36,687 nt of DNA, taken from IMG/VR virus record IMGVR_UViG_3300024520_000237, positions 1 to 36,687 of that record; one strand, written 5' to 3'. The notes below the pieces were generated by a model. The model was not told the DNA's origin, ran no database searches, and saw only the letters and a list, made by a program, of their open reading frames with translations. The position numbers were made by a program, and so were the translations under genes. Of the stretch, positions 1 to 5,005 are shown piece after piece. The stretch is from a virus. Numbering within the stretch: position 1 is the first letter of the stretch; the number at the start of each line of letters is the position of its first letter.

Positions 1-142
1 CCAAGTAATCGTTTTGCCGTGGGCTCCCACTGATGACAACTCTCGCCGCCGCCGTAGCATCCTCGCGAATATGTCTCAATTCATCTATTGAGTATTCTTT
101 ATATTGCTCCTGAGTTTCTGCGTGCCAATTTGAATCCCTCAT
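1..142 (-). CDS. Partial small phage protein of unknown function
   Basis: The reading frame starts with ATG at 142-140 and runs off the left edge of the window, so only the first 47 residues are visible (MRDSNWHAETQEQYKEYSID and onward). The start overlaps the stop of the upstream gene as ATGA (139-142), a usual sign of translational coupling. The visible part is helical and polar, with a YKEYSIDELRHI..DA.AAA core that resembles small hypothetical proteins seen in many phages. I cannot assign a function. It is the last visible member of a leftward operon of four genes. Confidence 0.6.
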   Translation of the reverse strand, partial: MRDSNWHAETQEQYKEYSIDELRHIREDATAAARVVISGSPRQNDYL

Positions 143-333
143 AGTATTGCGCTCCCATGCATTCGCACTTGGACATCATCCAGAGGAATACCCCGCTTCT
201 CGGCAAAATGTTTTTTCAGGGCGAGCAATTCCCAAGTGCTCGGCATATAGGGCTTCATTTCTGTCAATTTGCAAAGCTTGACCCAAGACAGATATTTTGT
301 TTCGCCATTTTCTAAAATTTGAAAATCAATCAT
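139..333 (-). CDS. Small hypothetical phage protein
   Basis: This gives a 64-residue protein beginning MIDFQILENGETKYLSWVKL. A GTG at 348 and an ATG at 339 lie upstream in frame, but the GGGAG ribosome binding site on the minus strand is best spaced (about 8 nt) for the ATG at 333, so I prefer that start. The protein has no membrane segment and no motif I recognise. Its stop overlaps the start of the next leftward gene by ATGA, which supports its being real. A 145-bp gap containing two small hairpins separates it from the upstream gene. Function unknown. Confidence 0.6.
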   Translation of the reverse strand: MIDFQILENGETKYLSWVKLCKLTEMKPYMPSTWELLALKKHFAEKRGIPLDDVQVRMHGSAIL

Positions 334-368
334 TAGCATTGCTCCCACTAGTTATGGTTGCCCTGGAT

Positions 369-386
369 ACCGGGCACCCGGTTTTT
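369..386 (+). terminator. Weak terminator-like hairpin, plus strand
   Basis: ACCGG (369-373) and CCGGT (378-382) can form a 5-bp stem with the 4-nt loop GCAC, followed by a short T run (383-386). It sits between two leftward genes, so it would act only on rightward transcripts, for example read-through entering from another part of the genome. The stem is short; weak candidate. Confidence 0.25.
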
Positions 387-395
387 ATGTTGTGG

Positions 396-414
396 CCTTC
401 GACCTTCGACCTTC
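396..414. repeat. Tandem heptamer CCTTCGA, 2.7 copies
   Basis: CCTTCGA occurs twice in direct tandem, followed by a partial third copy CCTTC, in the gap between two leftward genes. No function can be assigned; it may be a binding site or simple slippage. Confidence 0.5.
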
Positions 415-445
415 TGTTTTCTAAATTTACAAATTGATACTGCAA

Positions 446-466
446 AGCGCACTGAGTAAGTGCGCT
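446..466 (-). terminator. Hairpin, possible weak terminator of leftward gene
   Basis: AGCGCACT (446-453) and AGTGCGCT (459-466) form a perfect 8-bp stem around the loop GAGTA. It lies 13 bases past the stop codon of the leftward gene ending at 479. The minus strand then reads only TTT before mixed bases, so it is a poor intrinsic terminator. It could be an mRNA-stabilising stem or attenuator between that gene and the downstream gene. Confidence 0.35.
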
Positions 467-478
467 ACACACTAGCAA

Positions 479-718
479 CTAAAATAATTTTGTTTGCTCT
501 GGGGCCTCCCCGTGATCTACTTCGATCATTTCTGATTCCGCGTAAACTTTGCGACACGCGGCGCACGTTATGTGCTCATCAATATACGCTTGCGGGCTTT
601 CAACGCCCTTCTGATAAGCTGATTGTAAGTGTATCCCCTCATCGTTACCGCGTGCAGCGCCGCAATATGGAGCCCCCGCGTATCGGCCCGTATGCGTTAA
701 ATGTGTGATTTTGCTCAT
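479..718 (-). CDS. Small Cys-containing phage protein, possible zinc binder
   Basis: This is a 79-residue protein starting at ATG 718-716, with a good AAGGGG ribosome binding site about 7 nt upstream and only 2 nt after the stop of the previous gene. It contains a GRYAGAPYCGAARG segment (about residues 11-24), a His-rich middle and a CAAC motif preceding RKVYAE (about 52-61). One further Cys at about 19 could complete a metal site. The architecture resembles tiny zinc-ribbon-like proteins of phage early regions. No catalytic motif is visible. It belongs to the leftward operon with the two larger genes upstream. Confidence 0.65.
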   Translation of the reverse strand: MSKITHLTHTGRYAGAPYCGAARGNDEGIHLQSAYQKGVESPQAYIDEHITCAACRKVYAESEMIEVDHGEAPEQTKLF

Positions 719-720
719 TA

Positions 721-1431
721 TTAACCCCTTGCAATAACGTTATTATTTAAGAAATTTGATTTTCTAGAACCGTGTACCAAGATAAAAATACTGCTCGACC
801 CGTCGCATTTCATACAATCCCGACATTCGAGTCCGTCACTATCTGCCAAGCATTCGCGTTCAAAAGGTAGCGCGTGCGCTTTGTCAGTAACAATTCGGAA
901 CGAGCCATTACCGGCCGCGTGCGCTTGCTTTGTTTGTTTGGCCGTATCGGTTGACACTTGGCAGAACTGCACCACCCGAGAATCGAAGCTTTTATGCTTT
1001 AACTGGTGCGTGTAGCCAGTGAACCCGAGCGCCGTGCCAGTTAGCTTTTTAAGCACTGAATAAGGAACTGCAGCGGGATCGCCGTAGGCGCCTAATCTAA
1101 CTTTGCGCGAGGCAATGCGCTTATCATGTTCTGGAGAATAGGCAGGATATTTACCCGCAGCCCAAGCTTTATAAACCACCGTTGGACCTTGACCGATATT
1201 TACGTAGCAGCAGCCGCCGAGGCTATGCCGATGGGAACAATTGCCACAAATAGCCGCGTCGAGTTTGCGCTTGCTCGCTTCCAGTGGCGGAAGATCCGAG
1301 CGCATGATATGCAATTGCATCATGTCGCCGGTTTTACTATTCATGCTCTTAAAAATTAAGATGGCAATAATAGGCGAACCGTCGAGAACCGACGGCCCGT
1401 TATATACTTCTATTCCGTTACATTTCGCCAT
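721..1431 (-). CDS. Conserved phage hypothetical protein (DUF7227-like family)
   Basis: This is a 236-residue protein. The middle contains the hallmark ICGNCSHR (about 61-68), a CCYVNIGQGP segment (about 74-83), a conserved Trp (KAW) and then VRLGAYGDPAAVP and TGYTHQLK blocks. I know this pattern as a widespread uncharacterised phage family, and I believe it corresponds to DUF7227, though I could not check. The C-terminal part adds a second Cys group (ECRDCMKCDG), so two metal-binding clusters are plausible. The start ATG overlaps the upstream stop by one base (TAATG), so the two genes are translationally coupled. Biochemical function is unknown; the cysteines suggest zinc or iron-sulfur binding (inference). 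Confidence 0.75.
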   Translation of the reverse strand: MAKCNGIEVYNGPSVLDGSPIIAILIFKSMNSKTGDMMQLHIMRSDLPPLEASKRKLDAAICGNCSHRHSLGGCCYVNIGQGPTVVYKAWAAGKYPAYSPEHDKRIASRKVRLGAYGDPAAVPYSVLKKLTGTALGFTGYTHQLKHKSFDSRVVQFCQVSTDTAKQTKQAHAAGNGSFRIVTDKAHALPFERECLADSDGLECRDCMKCDGSSSIFILVHGSRKSNFLNNNVIARG

Positions 1432-1823
1432 TAGTTAGCGCCTCGGATAACTAGCAGCCCATTATTGAATTCGACTTCGACACGAGAGAAACCCGCGAAG
1501 CGCTGGCGGATGGTTGTATCTGATAAATCAATTATTGGCCGAGCTTTACCATTACGCATTGATTGAGTGACGCGGCGAACTGGTAAACCGGAGACTCGCT
1601 TAGCACAGAGTTGGATTACGCCATCGGCGCGGTTATCAACTCTCGTGTATTCAGTGCCACAATCAAAACCGCATGACTTGATCAAATTACCCTCAAGAAA
1701 TATGCGACCATTACCGCGATGGTTACCGATTTTGTAGGTTTTAATTGTTACTGCAGAAGATTGTGGAACGGCAGCCGGCGCAGTATCGGCGGGTGAATCG
1801 TCAAACAGTGTAAAAGTATCCAT
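1431..1823 (-). CDS. Small protein with SymE/AbrB-like beta segments
   Basis: This is a 130-residue protein, first gene of the leftward operon, with an AGGGG ribosome binding site 7-8 nt before ATG 1823-1821. After a low-complexity Ala/Pro-rich N-terminus (1-25) come two similar beta-rich units. One is IFLEGNLIKSCGFDCGTEY at about 41-59; the other is RPIIDLSDTTIRQRFAGF followed by VEVEFNNGLLVIRG near the C-terminus. The 'EG..L...GF..G..y...' pattern recalls the SymE/AbrB-type fold and a domain I remember at the front of some phage cytosine methyltransferases, but here no methyltransferase follows. A DNA- or RNA-binding role is possible but unproven. It sits beside the large control region, as a regulator often does. 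Confidence 0.65.
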   Translation of the reverse strand: MDTFTLFDDSPADTAPAAVPQSSAVTIKTYKIGNHRGNGRIFLEGNLIKSCGFDCGTEYTRVDNRADGVIQLCAKRVSGLPVRRVTQSMRNGKARPIIDLSDTTIRQRFAGFSRVEVEFNNGLLVIRGAN

Positions 1824-1846
1824 AGTAAACCCCTAAAAATTTGATT

Positions 1847-1857
1847 TTGTACTACAG
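1847..1857. promoter_or_regulatory. Operator-like dyad TTGTA-C-TACAG
   Basis: TTGTACTACAG is the reverse-orientation copy of the TTGTAGTACAA dyads at 2194 and 2223. It lies 24-34 bases upstream of the first leftward gene, where a repressor or activator of that operon would bind. One base of the second half-site differs from a perfect dyad. Confidence 0.45.
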
Positions 1858-1879
1858 TCGAAGAGTAGCATAGAACGTA

Positions 1880-1890
1880 TTACATTGTAT
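1880..1890. promoter_or_regulatory. Operator-like dyad TTACATTGTAT
   Basis: Copy 1 of the TTACA-T-TGTAA family, with one mismatch in the last base. It lies about 60 bases upstream of the leftward operon, close to AT-rich sequence (TATACA on the minus strand) that could form its promoter. The other copies are at 2111, 2146 and 2163. Confidence 0.45.
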
Positions 1891-2090
1891 AGTTTTAATG
1901 TAATGATTAATTGTTTACAAGATGGCAAAAGCTTACATGGTTTCTTACACTGGAGCGCCAAGTAATAGCGGGCCCTCGAAAGAAAATATTAATGTAATGT
2001 AATAAAGTAAAGAAATAGAGAAGAGAGAGAGAGCAGGGTTTAAAGTTTTATTTTGCATAAAGCCGAGTGGCTAAGTGAACTCGAAACCTG

Positions 2091-2101
2091 TATATACTCT
2101 A
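2091..2101 (+). promoter_or_regulatory. Candidate rightward -10 element TATATACTCTA
   Basis: The 11-mer TATATACTCTA occurs here and again at 12032-12042, in the only two substantial non-coding regions of the rightward module. TATACT (2093-2098) would be the -10 hexamer. I see no good -35 at the usual spacing, so an activator or a phage-specific sigma or RNA polymerase would be needed. Operator-like dyads follow within 10-80 bases. Confidence 0.3.
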
Positions 2102-2110
2102 TTTATTACC

Positions 2111-2173
2111 TTACATTGTAACAATAGCTACAACGTGCAACGTGCTTACATTGTAAACCTTTTCACATTGTAA
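2111..2173. repeat. Cluster of three TTACATTGTAA dyads
   Basis: Perfect dyads TTACATTGTAA occur at 2111-2121 and 2146-2156, and a variant TCACATTGTAA at 2163-2173. Each is a 5-bp inverted repeat around one central T. Start-to-start distances are 35 and 17 bases. Between the first two is a direct repeat of CAACGTG (2131-2144). Clustering of identical dyads just downstream of a candidate -10 is typical of repressor operators; an iteron role is an alternative. Confidence 0.6.
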
Positions 2174-2193
2174 GCTTTATATATTAGGTTTAT

Positions 2194-2251
2194 TTTGTAG
2201 TACAAACATAGCCCCCATCCCCTTGTAGTACAAAATAAACGTAGCCCCCAT
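2194..2251. repeat. Two TTGTAGTACAA dyads each followed by TAGCCCCCAT
   Basis: TTTGTA-G-TACAAA (2194-2206) is a perfect 6-bp dyad with a central G. A second copy, TTGTAGTACAA, is at 2223-2233. Each is followed by TAGCCCCCAT (ending at 2218 and 2251), so the whole segment is an imperfect direct duplication. A third, inverted copy is at 1847-1857 near the leftward operon. This is likely an operator pair for a second regulator. Confidence 0.55.
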
Positions 2252-2383
2252 TGCCTCTAACTGATTTGATCTACTGATTACGCGCACGCGATTGACACAG
2301 TAGTCTGGTAACGGGATCGATTCGAGTAATAAAGTGGGGCTCGCATCACATAGGCCCCCAATTTCTACCCAGTGGACACGGGA

Positions 2384-2527
2384 TTACCCCACCTATCCCC
2401 TACCACACCGGTTGACGAGAAAAACCAGGGCCCCACTGTGTTTACTAATCTGCACGTTAGATACTTAATTTTTAAAAAACTTACCCCACCCCCTTTGTTT
2501 TTCCGTTTTTAGACCAGACCCCCACCC
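2384..2527. repeat. C-rich tracts with direct repeat TTACCCCACC
   Basis: TTACCCCACC occurs at 2384-2393 and 2481-2490. Runs of four or more C lie at 2387-2390, 2397-2400, 2484-2487, 2489-2493 and 2519-2523, plus CCC at 2525-2527. The minus strand is thus G-rich, and the four runs between 2484 and 2527 could form a long-loop G-quadruplex. No gene is present. It could be part of a packaging or replication signal. Confidence 0.4.
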
Positions 2528-2531
2528 GTGC

Positions 2532-2545
2532 GTTTCACGTGGAAC
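2532..2545. promoter_or_regulatory. parS-like centromere core GTTTCACGTGGAAC
   Basis: The 14 bases GTTTCACGTGGAAC match the core of the bacterial chromosomal parS consensus (TGTTTCACGTGGAACA type), including the central CACGTG. The two outermost bases differ (C in place of the first T, C in place of the last A). Such a match is very unlikely by chance in a window this size. In bacteria this site loads the ParB CTPase. No ParA or ParB gene is visible in the window, so any binding protein would come from the host or from elsewhere in the phage genome. Confidence 0.6.
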
Positions 2546-2591
2546 CCCCCTAGCAGTTTCAAACACAAATAGGCGGGGAGTACTATTACAA

Positions 2592-2636
2592 AATTCAAAG
2601 AAGTGTTGCAGAATTCAAAGTAGTAGCTACTACTTT
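2592..2636. repeat. AATTCAAAG direct repeat and 20-bp perfect palindrome before terS
   Basis: AATTCAAAG occurs at 2592-2600 and 2612-2620. The second copy runs into AAAGTAGTAGCTACTACTTT (2617-2636), a perfect 20-bp palindrome followed by two more T. It ends about 57 bases before the small terminase start. It could be a terminator-like hairpin, an operator or a terminase recognition element (pac/cos), since such sites often lie in or next to the small terminase gene. Confidence 0.55.
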
Positions 2637-2692
2637 TTAATTCTCCACTTGTGTTACACTTCGCAAAACCAGTACTGTCAGGTACTTGCGCG

Positions 2693-3301
2693 ATGGCTGT
2701 TGTAAAGTTAGAACCCACCGATAAACACCCGGTTCCTTATGATGTAAGTGACGAGAAGCCTTCGACTGTGCTCGATGAGGTTGCTGTCGCGGGTAATACA
2801 GCGGAAATGCAGGTTGCACTAGGGGCTCCTTTGGAAGTTTCGGTTGGAGATGAGGCCCGTGAGAAAGCTCTGTTAGACGCGGTAGCAAAGGATCGTAAAG
2901 TTTCCAATTTAAAAATCCCTACCACTGCATATGCTGCAGCGTCCTTCCTGAGAGCTTATGGGTCCCAGTTAGCCCTTGACGCAGGAGGTGCTCGCACGGC
3001 CATTACTAACAAGTTAATGGAGATAGCTAATTGCGGGGACACTCGGTATGAACTTAAAGCTTTGGAATTGTTAGGAAAACACAGTGACATTGGGATATTT
3101 ACTGAGCGCAGTGAGATAACTATTAACTATAAGAATCCTGAAGATTTGGAAAACGCGATTAAGGAGCGGGTTAAGAGGTTGCTTAACGCGGAGGTAGTAG
3201 ATGTTACGCCATTGAACGTGGATTTGGACGAGGAGCTTGGGGTTTTTACGGAGCCTGACGAGCCTGACTTGGTAAAAGAACTGGAGGATGGCAATGAGTA
3301 A
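2693..3301 (+). CDS. terS: Terminase small subunit
   Basis: This is a protein of about 202 residues that recognises the phage packaging site and recruits the large subunit. The C-terminal half has the typical small-terminase pattern: AITNKLMEIANCGDTRYELKA, then ALELLGKHSDIGIFTERSE, ITINYKNPEDLENAIKERVK and a short basic/acidic tail. The N-terminal 70 residues are acidic and less conserved. An in-frame GTG at 2651 would add 14 residues, but it has no ribosome binding site; ATG 2693 has only a weak AGG about 10 nt upstream, so the start is not certain. It overlaps the large terminase by 8 nt, the expected order for packaging genes. Confidence 0.85.
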   Translation: MAVVKLEPTDKHPVPYDVSDEKPSTVLDEVAVAGNTAEMQVALGAPLEVSVGDEAREKALLDAVAKDRKVSNLKIPTTAYAAASFLRAYGSQLALDAGGARTAITNKLMEIANCGDTRYELKALELLGKHSDIGIFTERSEITINYKNPEDLENAIKERVKRLLNAEVVDVTPLNVDLDEELGVFTEPDEPDLVKELEDGNE

Positions 3302-4820
3302 TCCTCTGGAAGACATAGCCCTCAAGGATATTCCGACCATACTCCCACTATTGTCATTACCGGAGCAGGAAAAACTGCTGGCTGAGTTGGATCATCTTGA
3401 AGAGTTGAAGAAGCGCAATTTGATTCAGGAACGGTTTATGAAGTTTGTGGAGGAGATGTGGCCTACCTTCATAGCGGGGAGGCACCACAGTCGGATGGCT
3501 TCGGCGTTTGAGCGCGTAGCCCGTGGGGATTGTAAAAGATTAATTATTAATATGCCGCCACGGCATACCAAGAGTGAGTTTGCCAGTTACTTATTGCCAG
3601 CATGGTTCCTCGGGAAGTACCCGCACAAGAAGGTGATTCAGACTTCGCACACGGCAGAGCTTGCTGTGGGGTTTGGTCGTAAGGTACGTAACCTGGTGGA
3701 TAAGGAAGTTTATACTACGGCATTTCCTGGGTTGGGGTTACAAAGTGATTCCAAGGCGGCGGGACGGTGGAACACTAGTAAAGGGGGCGATTACTTTGCG
3801 ATTGGTGTAGGCGGGGCGGTAACTGGTAAGGGTGCGGATTTGCTCATTATTGATGACCCGCATTCGGAACAGGAGGCGGCGTTAGCGGAGACTAGTCCTG
3901 AAATTTATGACAAGACTTACGAGTGGTATACCTCTGGTCCTCGGCAACGGTTACAACCTGGCGGGGCTATTGTCATAGTAATGACGCGGTGGTCGCAGCG
4001 GGACCTGACTGCACAAGTATTAAAATCGGCAGCGCAGAGAGGGGGAGAAGAGTGGGAAGTTATTGAATTTCCTGCAATTATGCCTTCGGGTAATCCCTTG
4101 TGGCCGGAGTTCTGGCCTCCTGAAGAACTGGCGGCGCTAAAGGAGGAATTGCCTAATTCCAAGTGGATGGCGCAGTATCAGCAGAATCCCACTTCAGAGG
4201 CTTCGGCTATTGTGAAGCGGGAGTGGTGGAATGTGTGGGAGGAAGAAAAGCCCCCGCCGTGTGATTTTGTTTTGATGTCGTGGGATACGGCGTTTGAGAA
4301 AACTCAACGGGCTGACTATTCGGCACTTACCACATGGGGTGTGTTCTACCATGACGACGATGCGGGGGTGAGCAAGGCCAACATTATATTACTTAATGCT
4401 TACCGGGAGAGGATGGAGTTTCCACGTTTAAAACAAGTAGCTATTGAGGAGTATAGGGAATGGGAACCGGACTCTATTATTATTGAGAAAAAAGCTTCTG
4501 GGGCCCCACTTATCTATGAGATGCGTTCGATGGGGATACCAGTGCAGGAGTTTACTCCCACAAAGGGGAATGACAAGATAGCAAGATTGAATGCGGTATC
4601 GGACTTATTTGCTTCGGGGATGGTGTGGATGCCGCCAAAAAGCTGGGCCGAGGAAGTGGTGGACGAGGTTGCAAGCTTTCCCGCAGGGGAGCATGATGAC
4701 TATGTGGATTCTACGTCTATGGCACTAATGCGGTTCAGGCGTGGAGGATTTGTAAGACTACCCTCTGACGAAGAAGATGAAGTTCCTTACTTTAGAAGGC
4801 GTAAAGGGGAATTTTACTAG
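3294..4820 (+). CDS. terL: Terminase large subunit (ATPase-nuclease)
   Basis: This is the packaging motor of about 508 residues. The ATPase half shows a variant Walker A, NMPPRHTKSE (about 87-96), and Walker B LLIIDD (about 183-188), followed by the coupling motif IVIVMTRWSQRDL. The RNase H-like nuclease half begins with MSWDTAFEK (Asp near 330), then IIIEKKASG (Glu near 397) and the final acidic pair in HDDYVDS (about 467-471). This is the full-length set of motifs. I chose ATG 3294 rather than ATG 3288 because GGAGG (3283-3287) directly abuts 3288 but is 6 nt from 3294. The protein acts with the portal at the procapsid vertex. Confidence 0.95.
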   Translation: MSNPLEDIALKDIPTILPLLSLPEQEKLLAELDHLEELKKRNLIQERFMKFVEEMWPTFIAGRHHSRMASAFERVARGDCKRLIINMPPRHTKSEFASYLLPAWFLGKYPHKKVIQTSHTAELAVGFGRKVRNLVDKEVYTTAFPGLGLQSDSKAAGRWNTSKGGDYFAIGVGGAVTGKGADLLIIDDPHSEQEAALAETSPEIYDKTYEWYTSGPRQRLQPGGAIVIVMTRWSQRDLTAQVLKSAAQRGGEEWEVIEFPAIMPSGNPLWPEFWPPEELAALKEELPNSKWMAQYQQNPTSEASAIVKREWWNVWEEEKPPPCDFVLMSWDTAFEKTQRADYSALTTWGVFYHDDDAGVSKANIILLNAYRERMEFPRLKQVAIEEYREWEPDSIIIEKKASGAPLIYEMRSMGIPVQEFTPTKGNDKIARLNAVSDLFASGMVWMPPKSWAEEVVDEVASFPAGEHDDYVDSTSMALMRFRRGGFVRLPSDEEDEVPYFRRRKGEFY

Positions 4821-5002
4821 TGGATATTGAGCTTGCAGAGATCCAGCAAACTGTAGCTACCAGGTTAGCTATATGTAATGACTGCCCTCGTCTTGCCAAA
4901 GCCGTTCAGGTTTGTAAAGAATGTGGGTGTTTTATGCCAGCTAAAGTTTGGCTTACGGGACAACGGTGTCCCTTGGGCAAATGGGCAGCAACTGAGGAAT
5001 AA
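4820..5002 (+). CDS. Small Cys-rich (zinc-ribbon-like) protein
   Basis: This is a 60-residue protein with a GTG start that overlaps the terminase stop by one base (TAGTG); GGGG lies about 10 nt upstream. The cysteines fall in the order CNDC (about 19-22), CKEC-G-C (about 32-37) and CPLGKW near residue 50, a pattern I know from small phage proteins found just after terminase genes. A zinc-binding fold is likely. Its role is unknown; position between terminase and portal suggests a part in packaging or head assembly, or simply an accessory gene carried there. Confidence 0.75.
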   Translation: MDIELAEIQQTVATRLAICNDCPRLAKAVQVCKECGCFMPAKVWLTGQRCPLGKWAATEE

Positions 5003-5005
5003 GCA

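Larger units (their letters stand above)
1824..2692. promoter_or_regulatory. 870-bp non-coding control region between divergent modules
   Basis: No convincing ORF exists on either strand between the leftward operon (ending its upstream side at 1823) and the small terminase. The stretch is dense in sequence signals: dyads TTACATTGTAA at 1880, 2111, 2146 and 2163; dyads TTTGTAGTACAAA at 1847, 2194 and 2223; a GA repeat near 2023-2036; C-rich tracts from 2211 to 2550; a parS core at 2532; and a 20-bp palindrome at 2617. The left half is AT-rich, the right half C-rich on the plus strand. Its position suits a bidirectional promoter/operator region, and the part next to the terminase could also carry the packaging (pac/cos) site or an origin. 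These roles are inference. Confidence 0.7.

Noticed and set aside
2058-2090. A GCCGAGTGGCTAAG stretch resembling the D arm of a Ser or Leu tRNA
   Set aside because: No matching acceptor stem, anticodon arm or T-loop could be formed around it, so I do not call a tRNA gene; at best it is a remnant.
2292-2320. Perfect -35 hexamer TTGACA
   Set aside because: No acceptable -10 hexamer occurs 16-18 bases downstream, so I do not call a promoter.
2299-2325. GGGATCGATTCGAG resembling a tRNA T-arm
   Set aside because: No complete cloverleaf can be drawn upstream.
2509-2888. Two leftward ORFs of 69 and 83 codons overlapping the terminase start
   Set aside because: They run antisense to the small terminase and its leader, have composition typical of shadow frames and no ribosome binding site.
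3288-3293. Earlier ATG for the large terminase
   Set aside because: GGAGG directly abuts it; the ATG 6 nt later has proper spacing.
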